Shown in pieces: positions 54,620 to 64,000 of a DNA stretch of 64,000 bases; the first letter of the stretch is position 1; each line of letters starts with the position of its first letter. Source of the stretch: Sporothrix humicola (lineage: Eukaryota > Ascomycota > Sordariomycetes > Ophiostomatales > Ophiostomataceae). The position numbers and the translations under genes were made by a program. The stretch covers positions 186,001 through 250,000 of the forward strand of contig WNYE01000057.1 of assembly GCA_021396245.1 (NCBI GenBank). Direction: 5' to 3'. The notes under the pieces are model-generated. The model ran no database searches. It was not told the origin of the DNA and was given only the letters and a program-made list of their open reading frames with translations.

Positions 54620-56356
54620 ATGGCTCCGATCTCTGTCCCGATTGCGTCCCGGCTGCCGTCGTCGCTGCGCATTGCCCCGACCAATGCAGCCGTGACGCGC
54701 GTGCTGAGCCGCCTGTCGCGGTCGGCGTTGCTGTCGTTGGCGCTCGATTGGCTCGACGAAGGCAACCAAAGTCTGACTGCGCCCTATTTACGACCCGATG
54801 ACCCCGACAACGACGACGATGATGAAGAAGACGGCGACTTTTACCCACCAGCAGCCTCGCTTGAGGCCCTGCAAGAACACTATGTCGGCCTGCAGACGCG
54901 CAAGGGCTCGAAACGCGAGGTGCTCGATCGCATCCTCGAGGGCGACTGGCGGCACGGCCTGAGTTTATATCAGCTGGCGATGGCCGATTTGCAGCATCTG
55001 TACGACCACCCGACGAGTCAAAAGTGGACGGCCTTTCAGATTGTGCCGTTGACGGCCAAGATGGACGAGGATGGGGACAACAGCACGGCGACAACGGCCG
55101 TCGACAAGGAGTCGCTTGTTGTGCCGCGATTTCATCCGTCGTCGTTTTTGCGCAACTTGCAGGCCCAGATCCTGCCGGATATCAAAGTACACTACAATTT
55201 TGACCGACACAAGACGCTGCCTCTCTTGATTCTTCGCATATTCATCCTCGACTCGCCCTACAACACATCTTTGGCCGCCGCCGCCCCGCCACAGTCAACA
55301 AGCAATGCCGACCAGCAGACAGGCCGTCTAGCGACTGTCGAGTCCTCCCGCACCGTCTACATTGCCTTTCCCGACGCATCGCCATTCATCTACTTGTCCA
55401 GTGCGTCGTCGTCGACTGGCGAGAAGGCTCCCGGAAGCACGGGTGCCGCTGACGGAGGAGCGAGCGGTGCTGCCTCGTTGCGCAGTCTTGTCGTTGAAGC
55501 GATCCCCAAAGCTTTGTCGCAGCCCCGCGAGCGCTATGCTCTAAAACCCACCAATATGGCCACCCGCAACCTGACGGAGCTCTTGCAGAAGCGTGGTGCC
55601 GGGCGCACGAACACGGCCGGCGGTGGCTGGGGCATCTATGCCGACGAGAAGACGACGATTGAGTCGCCGCTGAGCACGACACTGCCTGATTCGATCGCGT
55701 CACGGTTGGAGGGGAAGAGGGATGGCGACAAGAGAGGTCGTAGCACAACAAGGGACGGAAGCAAGAAGCGGCTATTGTCGCCCGCTACACGGCGCAACCT
55801 TAAGGAGGCAAAGCGACGAAAACAGGTGGCAGCAGCACGGTTTGGTCTGTCGGCCAAGATGGGCGACGGATGTGGAGTTGAGCGTGTCGATATCGTCATG
55901 CAAGATCCCTTTCCCGGCGGACGGCGGTTTGACGGATTAGACGAGGCACCAGAAGGCGAGGCGATGGATGTGGACTCTGCCGCCCAGCCATCCTCAAATA
56001 ATCGCAGAAAGTCCAAGGGTGGACGACGCAGCCAAATCGATGCGGCTTTGGCACGCGACGAGGAAGAAGCAGAAGAAGAAGAGGCCAGGGCGCGCGACGA
56101 GGCAAGACAAGCAGCCGGAGCGGACGATAATGAAGAAGGGGAGGCTGAAGGAGACGAGGACGAGTCGACATGGCGTCCACGCGTCGCCTTTACTTTCCAC
56201 GGCCCACATGTCTTTGCTGGAATTCGGCAACTGGTCGAAGCAGGCGTCATTGACGGCGAGAAAATGCCAGGTTGGATGACGGGCGAGGAGGGTGTCACAG
56301 TCGGCGCGGTACGCCATGGTCGGATAAGGGGACACAAGGGGTCCGGCATGCCATAA
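54620..56356 (+). CDS. CENP-N/Chl4/Mis15 inner-kinetochore protein (578 aa)
   Basis: A single exon. The N-terminal 200 residues carry the CENP-N/Chl4 plan: LSRLSRSALLSLALDWL, an acidic insert, then LEALQEHYVGLQTRKGSKRE with VLDRILEGDWRHGLSLYQLA, followed by a segment for nucleosome and CENP-L contacts. The C-terminus has the conserved fungal block RPRVAFTFHGPHVFAG, IRQLVEAGVIDGEKMPGWMT and GEEGVTVGAVRHGRI. CENP-N/Chl4 recognises the CENP-A nucleosome and bridges it to the CCAN with CENP-L/Iml3. An Arg/Lys-rich region (RRNLKEAKRRKQ, about 395) and a Glu/Asp-rich stretch (about 480-530) look like disordered linkers. It is the second CCAN gene in this window (CENP-W is at 37.4-37.8 kb) and has two MluI boxes upstream. 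Confidence 0.88.
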   Translation: MAPISVPIASRLPSSLRIAPTNAAVTRVLSRLSRSALLSLALDWLDEGNQSLTAPYLRPDDPDNDDDDEEDGDFYPPAASLEALQEHYVGLQTRKGSKREVLDRILEGDWRHGLSLYQLAMADLQHLYDHPTSQKWTAFQIVPLTAKMDEDGDNSTATTAVDKESLVVPRFHPSSFLRNLQAQILPDIKVHYNFDRHKTLPLLILRIFILDSPYNTSLAAAAPPQSTSNADQQTGRLATVESSRTVYIAFPDASPFIYLSSASSSTGEKAPGSTGAADGGASGAASLRSLVVEAIPKALSQPRERYALKPTNMATRNLTELLQKRGAGRTNTAGGGWGIYADEKTTIESPLSTTLPDSIASRLEGKRDGDKRGRSTTRDGSKKRLLSPATRRNLKEAKRRKQVAAARFGLSAKMGDGCGVERVDIVMQDPFPGGRRFDGLDEAPEGEAMDVDSAAQPSSNNRRKSKGGRRSQIDAALARDEEEAEEEEARARDEARQAAGADDNEEGEAEGDEDESTWRPRVAFTFHGPHVFAGIRQLVEAGVIDGEKMPGWMTGEEGVTVGAVRHGRIRGHKGSGMP

Positions 56357-56598
56357 AAAGGAGATGGTATCGGAAGGACAAAATAGTTGCTTTATCTGGC
56401 GTTCAGGTTCATGGCGGAGATACTCACTTTCAGCATTGGTTAAGCGTGATTTAGGTAGTAATATGATCATCTGTATGTCGTTGAAAATATGCAAAATTAT
56501 ATATCTAGAGTATGAATGAGTATATGTACCGGTCTACGCCTGTATGTCTCATGCAGCCTTCTATATTCTAAAACGCCATGCTTTATTCCGTACTCAAT
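56357..56598. other. Short convergent spacer between CENP-N and TatD
   Basis: About 240 bases, AT-rich in parts, between two stop codons. Nothing else seen. Confidence 0.6.
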
Positions 56599-58082
56599 CT
56601 ACTCCGTGCCAAACACCTTGACAGTGTTGGCCCAGGCGGCCTCACACACCTCCTCGACGGACACGCCCTTGATGGCGGCCACGATCGTGGCGATGCGCTC
56701 AATGGTGCAAGGCTCGTTGCGACCCTTGACCATGGCGCCCTCTTCCCACTTCTCCTTCTTCACCACCTTGAACCGGTCGGGCACGACGGGCTCCTTCTTC
56801 TTATTCCCGTTATTCGTGTTGTTATTCTGCTTCTTCTGCCGAGGCGGGCGCGGACCCCGGCCATTTACGGCAGCAGGGTCAGCCGTACCATCTGCAGCAG
56901 CAGCAGCGGCGGCCGCGGCAGCCGCCTCCCGTGCGGCATCCTCCGCAGCCTTTTCAGCGGCTTTCCGTGCCTCCTCGGCCTCCTGGGCCTTGGCCCGTTC
57001 GGCTTCCGCCACCTTGACCAGGTACTTCCAGCCCTCGTGGGTTGGGCGCACCTCGCACCAGGGGCCGTCCGTCTCCAACATCAGACGGTCCAGACGGATC
57101 GACCGCACCACATCGCAGTTCTCGACTGTCTTGAGACTGCACCCGTTGACGCCCAGGTACAGCCCCAAGTCCATCATCTCCTGGGCCTCCTCAATGGTGC
57201 CCGTGAAGCTGTGGACAACGCCGCCGCGTGGAAGCTTCTCGAGCTTCGGTCCGAACTGGTCTTTGAGCAGACGCAGGAAGTCGGCGTGGGCGGCGCGCGA
57301 GTGCAAAAACAGCGGCAGCGGCCGTCCCGCAGCGGCGAGGTCGGCGACGAGGGCCAGCTGCGCGGCAAACGAGTGCCGCTGCGTGCTGGCCGAGCAAAAG
57401 TGCAACCGGTCATAATCAAGGCCCATCTCGCCGAGTGCTACCAACGCATTGGCAGGCTGGGCGGTCGTCACAAGCTTGCGTAGCTCCGCAATGAGCTGCG
57501 CAGACTTGGTCAAGTCCACATCGCTGTCTTCGGCGTGGGGCTTGGTCGGGTCGGGGCCGCACGCGGGCGTGTGGTCCTCAGCGTCGTCTTCGGGGTCGGC
57601 CTCGTGGTGGCGAGTATGTTTCCGCTCGAAGATGGCGCTGCTGCAGGGGTGGATGCCTGCAGTCGTAAAAACAGTGTTGGCTGTATTGTTAGTGATGCTG
57701 TCAAGCAAGTATACTTGAGAGAAAACGCATACGAAACTGCTTGGCGAGCTTCAAGGCCTCGCGGGAACTCTTGAAGCTGGAGCCGGTAACGATCAATCTT
57801 GAGCAGCCGACATCGTGAGATCTCTTGACAATGCCAACAAGGTCGTCAGGATGCCGCTGCTTGCCGTGGTAGCGGCCGCGGAAGATGGGGTCTGCAAGAT
57901 TGATGCCGATCTGGGCTGTCAGTCTTCAAGTCTCATGAAACATAAATAATATCAATTAAATGTCTACGTCTGTTCACACTCACATCAATATATCGGGGTC
58001 TGTAGTCCGAGCCGGACGGAACGCCGTCGGACGAGGCTGTGGGCAGGGCTGGCTCAGAGGCCGAGATCGCTGCCGAGGACAT
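56599..58082 (-). CDS. TatD-family metal-dependent nuclease (452 aa)
   Basis: Exons 58082-57984, 57910-57733 and 57680-56599 read through in frame. TatD features: RYIDIGINLADPIFRGRYHG near the start, HPDDLVGIVKRSHDVGC, TTAGIHPCSS, the catalytic Glu in ALGEMGLDYDR, His in LPLFLHSRAAH and VVHSFTG, and Asp in ETDGPWCEV. These residues would bind two metal ions in the TIM barrel. Fungal TatD enzymes degrade DNA from the 3' end and act in apoptotic DNA clearance and oxidative-damage repair. The usual protein is about 300 residues; this one has a long insert at about residues 350-430, of Ala/Glu helix then basic low complexity (RQKKQNNNTNNGNKKK), and a Cys/His/Asp-rich insert around 125. The exon 2 acceptor is CCCAG, 5 nt after a GACAG that would break the frame. 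Confidence 0.9.
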
Positions 58083-59373
58083 TAGGGCGGTTGTTGCTGG
58101 GACAGGGCCCGTGACGTGTGTGTGTGTTGTTTTGTGTATTCTCAAGTGATTTGTATGAATGCTGCTGTGTCTTGATGAGCTGGGCCGGGTGGGGCGCGTC
58201 CAAGTGGGAACCAATCTCGCTGTAAACGTAAACGTAAAACCCTTGGCCAGGGATGTCATCTGGGGGGCGCTTGGACTCGTAAGAAATGCAGTGTTTGTCC
58301 GTGTTCGGAGGAACGCGTGAATGTGAATCTTGACTTGCTGAAACTACGAGAATCCAGCAGAGAAAGAGGTTCCTTCTTTGTTGATTAAATATGCCGTGAA
58401 CGACCACTGTAACGTGTCTGTGTTCCAGTGTGTTTCTCTGTGTGCCTTGCGCTGTTCAGTGAGTCACGGAGCGGTGTTGATCCTGATGCTGAGGTTGGCT
58501 GGGGTTTTGCGGTGAATGAGAATGAGGCCGTCCAGCGGGACGAGTCACAGCCCGTTTTGTGGGTGGTTTTTACACCTTTGATTCTTGCCGATTCGGGAAA
58601 GTGAATTTGCTGCCTGGCGGCCTTGCGTTCCAGGAATCAATTGACATCCAAGAACGTCCTTGCGAGTCGTGCGCGTTGTCTCGGAATCCGGAGGGATTGT
58701 GGGCGGCTGGATTGTCAGGCGTAAAGTGTGTGCAGGCCTTGATTATGGAGCAGGAGGGGACGTCGTTTGGTGGCCCGCGGTGAACGCGTTGTTGTCGCGT
58801 CGTGGTGGAGGGGCGACTTTGCGAATTGGGACTGAGCAGGGTGAGGGCAAGTGCGACCGACTGGACGCCAGGGGTTGCAGAGGCCGATTGGCAGGCGCCG
58901 GGCTGCCCCTGGCGAGCCTTGCTCACCTAGATTTGACCTGGCAAGGGCGACTGTCCAGCTTACTTAATCCGATTGATCCTGCCTGCACTTTACCACTCAG
59001 AGGGTCTTTGTTTTTCTCGCGCCACCCAGGGTCCACTTTTCCAGAACGACGCGTTAAGCCCGTCTCCTACCGCGTAGCGCATTTAAAGTGGCCGTCGCGG
59101 TACACGACTTTTTTTCTGCATCTGCCCTTTGCTCCTCCTCCTCTCTTCCTCTCCTCTTCACTCCAGGCTCAACCATCACCACAAGCAATATCATTCTACG
59201 CGTCTCTTTTGCTTCATCCCATTGATCATTGCCTGCTGCAGATTGTTTCTGCATCTGCCCGCCTGTCTGTCTTTTTAGCACAGGCTTTTGGAACGACCTC
59301 GTCGTCGTTTCATCTCATCTTGTTTCTTTTTCTCCTACCCTGTAAAGGGCATCACACATACACACAACACGCG
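58083..59373. promoter_or_regulatory. Divergent promoter region of TatD and RNR large subunit
   Basis: A 1.3-kb stretch between divergent genes with no supported gene. Its 3' end is a pyrimidine-rich leader for RNR (59100-59340). It holds the ACGCGT cluster described below. Confidence 0.6.
58313..59203. promoter_or_regulatory. Four ACGCGT (MluI cell-cycle box) motifs upstream of RNR
   Basis: ACGCGT at 58313-58318, 58784-58789, 59049-59054 and 59198-59203, all within 1.07 kb of the RNR ATG. By base-composition reasoning one would expect well under one in this length. The hexamer is the MBF site in yeasts, where RNR1 is a classic target. The first motif also lies 231 bases upstream of the TatD start, so it could serve that gene. 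Confidence 0.6.
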
Positions 59374-62203
59374 ATGTTTGTTCGCAAGCGTGGTAAGTCT
59401 CTTGTCTATGGAACAGCCTGCCATCCGGCCCTCTCTCGCTATCTCTTCACCCACTAATTCCACTCCAGATGGCCGCCAGGAGCGCGTCCAGTTCGACAAG
59501 ATCACGGCCCGCGTCTCGCGGCTGTGTTACGGCCTGGACATGGACCACGTCGACCCCGTGGCCATTACCCAGAAGGTCATCTCGGGTGTCTACGGCGGCG
59601 TCACCACCGTGCAGCTGGACGATCTGGCCGCCGAGACTGCCGCCTACATGACCGTCACCCATCCCGACTATGCCGTGCTGGCCGCGCGCATTGCCGTGTC
59701 CAACCTCCACAAGCAGACCAAGAAGCAGTGGTCGACGGTCATCAGCGATCTGTACCACTACGTCAACCCCCGCAACCGCCGTGCGTCGCCCATGATCGAC
59801 AGAGAAACGTACGAGTGCGTCATGCGCCACAAGGAGGACTTTGACTCGGCCATTGTCTACGACCGCGACTTCAACTACCAGTACTTTGGCTTCAAGACCC
59901 TCGAGCGTTCCTATCTGCTCAAGCTTGACGGCAAGATCGTCGAGCGTCCCCAGCACATGATCATGCGTGTCGCTGTCGGCATCTGGGGCGACAACATTGA
60001 GCGTGTCATTGAGACCTACAACTACATGTCCAACAAGTTCTTCACCCACGCCTCGCCCACGCTCTTCAACGCCGGCACCCCCCAGGCCCAGCTGTCCTCG
60101 TGCTTCCTCGTCGACATCAAGGACGACAGCATTGAGGGCATCTACGACACGCTCAAGACGTGCGCCATGATTTCCAAGACGGCCGGCGGTATCGGCCTCA
60201 ACGTCCACCGCATCCGCGCGACAGGCTCGTACATTGCCGGCACCAACGGCACGTCCAACGGCATCATCCCCATGCTGCGTGTGTTCAATAACACTGCTCG
60301 CTACGTTGACCAGGGTGGCAACAAGCGTCCTGGTGCCTTCTGTATCTACCTCGAGCCGTGGCACGCCGACGTCTTCGAGTTCCTCGATCTGCGCAAGAAC
60401 CACGGCAAGGAGGAGGTCCGCGCCCGCGATCTGTTCCTGGCCCTGTGGATTCCTGATCTGTTCATGAAGCGTGTCGAGAAGAACGGCGAGTGGACGCTCA
60501 TGTGCCCCAACGAGTGCCCTGGCCTGGCTGACTGCTACGGCGACGAGTTCGAGGCTCTGTACGAGAAGTACGAGAAGGAGGGCCGCGGCATCAAGACCGT
60601 CAAGGCCCAGAAGCTGTGGTATGCCATCCTCGAGGCCCAGACCGAGACCGGCAACCCCTTCATGCTGTACAAGGACCACTGCAACCGCAAGAGCAACCAG
60701 AAGAACCTGGGCACCATCCGCAGCTCCAACCTGTGCACGGAGATTGTCGAGTACTCGGCCCCTGACGAGGTCGCCGTCTGCAACCTGGCGTCGCTGGCTC
60801 TGCCGTCGTTTGTCGACTACACCAACGAGGTCTACGACTTCAAGAAGCTGCACGAGGTCACCCAGGTTGTTGTCCGCAACCTGAACCGCATCATCGACGT
60901 CAACTTCTACCCCGTGCCCGAGGCCAAGAACAGCAACATGCGCCACCGCCCCATTGGTGTCGGTGTTCAGGGTTTGGCTGATGCCTTCCTGGCTCTGCGC
61001 ATGCCCTTTGAGTCGCCCGAGGCCCGCGAGCTCAACAAGCAGATCTTCGAGACCATCTACCACGCCGCCCTGACTGCGTCGTCGGACCTGGCTGAGATCG
61101 AGGGCACCTACTCGTCGTACGAGGGCAGCCCCGTGTCGCAGGGCATCCTGCAGTTCGACATGTGGGATGTCAAGCCGTCTGGTCTCTGGGACTGGGACGC
61201 CCTCCGTCTCAAAATCAAGGAGCACGGTATCCGCAACAGTCTGCTGATGGCTCCTATGCCCACGGCGTCGACCTCGCAGATTCTGGGCAACAACGAGTGC
61301 TTCGAGCCCTACACGTCCAACATCTACCAGCGCCGTGTGCTGGCCGGCGAGTTCCAGGTCGTGAACCCGTGGCTGCTCAAGGACCTGGTCGACATGGGCC
61401 TGTGGTCGGACAACATGAAGAACCGCATCATTGCCGAGGGCGGTTCGATCCAGAACATCCCCAACATCCCTGCCGAGACCAAGGCTCTGTACAAGACCGT
61501 GTGGGAGATCTCGCAGCGCACGATTGTGCAGATGGCCGCCGACCGTGGTGCGTTTATCGACCAGTCGCAGTCGCTCAACATTCACATGCGTGAGCCGACC
61601 ATGGGCAAGATCACCAGCATGCACTTCACTGGCTGGAAGCTGGGTCTCAAGACGGGCATGTACTACCTGCGCACGCAGGCTGCTGCCCAGCCCATCCAGT
61701 TCACTGTTGACCAGGAGGCGCTCCGCGTCGCCGACACCAACACGAACCGCACGGCCCTGGCGCCCAAGAAGCGTGCCCCGCCCAGCGGCACCTACCCGAC
61801 GTCCCTGACGGGCGTGCCCCAGCACACCTACAGCAACGGCAGCGGTGCCAGCGCTAAGAACATTGCCCCTGCCGTGTCTGGTGTTGCTAACGGCATCCCG
61901 ACCCCCAGCACGACGCCGCCGCCTGCTGCTGCTGCGGCTGCTCCCCGCGTGGCTGCCTCTCCCTCGAAGCCCGTGCCCTTCAAGGCCGACGTCGAGGAGG
62001 GCGAGTCGCCCAAGGCTCTGCCCACGGAGCCTGCCGGCAAGCCCAAGATTGAGGAGCTGGCCGACCCCGCGCTCAACGGCAAGAAGTCGCAGAGCGAGGA
62101 TGGTGACGAGGAGAGCGGTGAGCGTGAGCACGACATCTACGCCGATGCCGTGCTTGCCTGCAGCATCGAGAACCCTGAGGCCTGCATCATGTGCAGCGGT
62201 TAG
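59374..62203 (+). CDS. rnr1: Ribonucleoside-diphosphate reductase large subunit, class Ia (917 aa)
   Basis: Exon 1 is 19 nt (59374-59392, MFVRKR); a 76-nt intron is followed by exon 2 at 59469-62203. The N-terminal ATP cone (DGRQERVQFDKITARVSRL) gives allosteric control. The core has SPTLFNAGTPQAQLSSCF, the active-site region SSNLCTEIVEYSAPDEVAVC with NLASLALP, and conserved barrel strands (MRHRPIGVGVQGLADAF; MAPMPTASTSQILGNNECFE). The C-terminal tail ends with a CxxC pair (EACIMCSG), which passes electrons from thioredoxin to the active-site disulfide. A disordered Pro/Ala/Lys-rich linker of about 150 residues separates core and tail. This enzyme makes dNDPs in the cytosol with the small subunit. 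The Neurospora crassa homologue is un-24, which also has heterokaryon incompatibility activity in that species. Confidence 0.96.
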
Positions 62204-64000
62204 AGTGTTCTCTAGCTCGGTGGTGCGATGTGTTGATGTTGTATCTTATTGATGTTTATTACGTGTTTTCTGTGGCAACGATTTGTATATTTTTCGGGCT
62301 CTGTATTTTTGTTGTCACATTTCTTATGTTATCATGTTGTTTGCTTCTTGTTTTTCATTTGCTTTATCACTTTGCTTTCCTGCGCTTGTTTGTTTGCTCA
62401 TGGGTACACTTGATATGAAAGGGATTATTTTTATCGCCATGCTTTTCGCCTCGGCCTCGCGAGAGGTGGGGGAAGCAGTAATTGGGATCTCGGTCTGGCA
62501 CCGCTGGACTGGAAAGATGGAAAGACGGAAATACAAAAGACAGAAAAAAGAAAAGAAACATGTTTCTATGAGCCTTTTTGGTTTGGTTGTTTGATTTTCT
62601 GGCATCTTGTATTTTCACAGCTTCAGACTGCATAATGGACATGTCACTGCCTTTGTTTACTTTGTTTGATTCTCATGATACTGTTCTGTGATCTTGACCC
62701 AGACTTTCCTCCCCTCCCCAGTTCTGTACAAGCGTGCCCTTGTCTACTTGTCTCGTCTCATTGGTATTTTTTGACTTCATTATTCCATTCTATTTTCACG
62801 TCGTGATGTTACGTGGCACGATGGGATGGATGGACGGGATGTTTTGTTTGGTGTGATCCTCCCTTTTCCCACCAAATGCCGTGCCACGTATAAGAGCCAA
62901 TGTCTTTTCGTTTCTTGTGCTTTTCTTTCTTCTCCTATTCATGTTTTTGTTTCGTCTCGCGATTGTTTCGCTCACAAACAACTGCAATTACCGCATAATT
63001 GGCCGGTTGTGGCACACACTGACACAAAAAGCCGCTTCGCTTCTAGGGAAGCCGCTATTTGTCTATTCAGTCTCTTTGCTTGTGCAACACAAAGACATGA
63101 TGCTCGTCTCACACGAGAAAGGGAGAGAAAGAAGAAAGAAGAAAGAAGGAGCTTCGCCCGATGCGAAGAGATCTATCTCATCTTTTCTGCATATTCGATT
63201 GGATCGTGATTATCCTGTGTTTTCACGGCCATGATACAAGAGCTGCACGATTCGGCCCTGCCAATCTTCTCACTAACAATGCAAAGAACCTAAAATAAGA
63301 TTGAGAAAAAAAAAGACGACGATATGGGCTTCAATAATCAAGCTTTCAGGAAAGAAACAACGCGCCTGGAGGCAAGGGGCCAGGGAGAAATGCCGTTTTC
63401 CAGCAATCCAGAGAAAACAAGCTTAACGTCTGGAGATCGATGCAATCGGTTGAAGGGGTCCTCCTCTTGACTGGAATTTTGAGATGAGATCATGGGATAT
63501 CACGAGAATGAAAAATCAAAAAGAGGGCAAAATAGATATGGAAAAGGGGTACCGTGAGAAATGGCCGACAAAACTTGGCGAATCTTCTTTGTTTGCCGGA
63601 TTCCACAGCGGCTCTGACCCGATCAAATACCGCGCGGCGTCTCTTTTGACAACGGAAAGGCTGTCCTTGCAGTCCTTTTGACGCCGACGATAAATTGCAT
63701 TCGACAATCTCATTAGAATTGTCCGCCGCCGTCGACTTTTAAGTGGTTTCTAGATGTGTCTTTAAGCGTTTAACTCACTTTGAAAGTCTCTTAACAGGGT
63801 CCTTAACTGTATTAAAGTGTCACTATCGCAATGAACCCGGTAGACCCCAATCCATGTGCCGGAACACAGCGCGGGGTGGGCATTTCTGTCGATGCCAATT
63901 TTATTTGCACACAAAATGGAAAATAGACAGTGAAATGGAGCCGCCAAAACCCAGCAGCCAGGACGCCGTCCGGTTGAAAAAAAAAAAAAAAAAAAGAGGA
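62204..64000. other. Intergenic sequence after RNR, no supported gene
   Basis: The 3' region begins AT- and T-rich. Short frames across 62.3-63.7 kb show no family similarity. A run of 19 A closes the window (63977-63995). No RNA gene or transposon is seen. Confidence 0.5.
63977..63995. repeat. Poly-A homopolymer, 19 bases
   Basis: An uninterrupted run of 19 A just before the window end, after GGTTG and before GAGGA. It could be the tail of an inserted retroelement or simply a homopolymer; nothing upstream supports an element. Confidence 0.85.

Noticed and set aside
59447..62131. 894-codon open frame antisense to RNR
   Set aside because: Same explanation; the plus-strand RNR is unmistakable and the antisense protein is compositionally biased.

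Overview
The window is nuclear DNA from a filamentous ascomycete (Pezizomycotina), most likely a Sordariomycete. Four things point that way. ATP-citrate lyase is encoded by two separate, divergent subunit genes. Introns are short (about 50-100 nt), with GT..AG ends and CTRAY branch sites just before the acceptor. There are typical fungal families: a Pth11-like receptor with a CFEM-like head, a Zn2Cys6 regulator, GH72 and DUF7136 GPI proteins, and a DHA1 MFS transporter. Genes are separated by long pyrimidine- or purine-rich leaders. The genus cannot be decided from the sequence alone. I see no rRNA, tRNA, CRISPR, virus or intact transposon.

Layout. 0-6 kb: F-box protein, OsmC/Ohr-type peroxidase and an O6-alkylguanine-DNA alkyltransferase. 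7.9-11.1 kb: an eleven-exon gene for an array of about twelve C-x4-C-x(n)-C-x2-H units. 11.3-12.2 kb: an RD/RS-rich protein ending in a Hub1/UBL5 ubiquitin-like domain. 12.9-20.7 kb: acl1 and acl2, divergent across 3.6 kb. 21.9-23.7 kb: a GH72 beta-1,3-glucanosyltransferase. 23.7-28.1 kb: no convincing gene, with a 22-bp minisatellite. 28.1-32.6 kb: DUF7136 GPI protein, DUF2470 membrane protein and Pth11-like receptor. 34.3-39.0 kb: YAG7-type RGG protein, CENP-W and prefoldin subunit 4. 41.6-43.6 kb: MFS transporter. 44.4-51.7 kb: a large disordered protein with an acylation-type N-terminus and a Zn2Cys6 factor. 54.6-62.2 kb: CENP-N/Chl4, TatD nuclease and the ribonucleotide reductase large subunit.

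Functional themes. The acl pair makes cytosolic acetyl-CoA from citrate. Two inner-kinetochore genes (CENP-W, CENP-N) and the S-phase enzyme RNR lie within 25 kb; ACGCGT (MluI cell-cycle box) motifs are clustered upstream of RNR and CENP-N. GH72, DUF7136 and the Pth11-like protein act at the cell surface.

The most unusual object is the zinc-finger-like array at 7.9-11.1 kb. All ten of its introns interrupt the same place in the motif, after the first base of the CAC codon for the last His of C-x2-H. Splice models here are my own readings from frame, splice consensus and family similarity; no transcript data were available.
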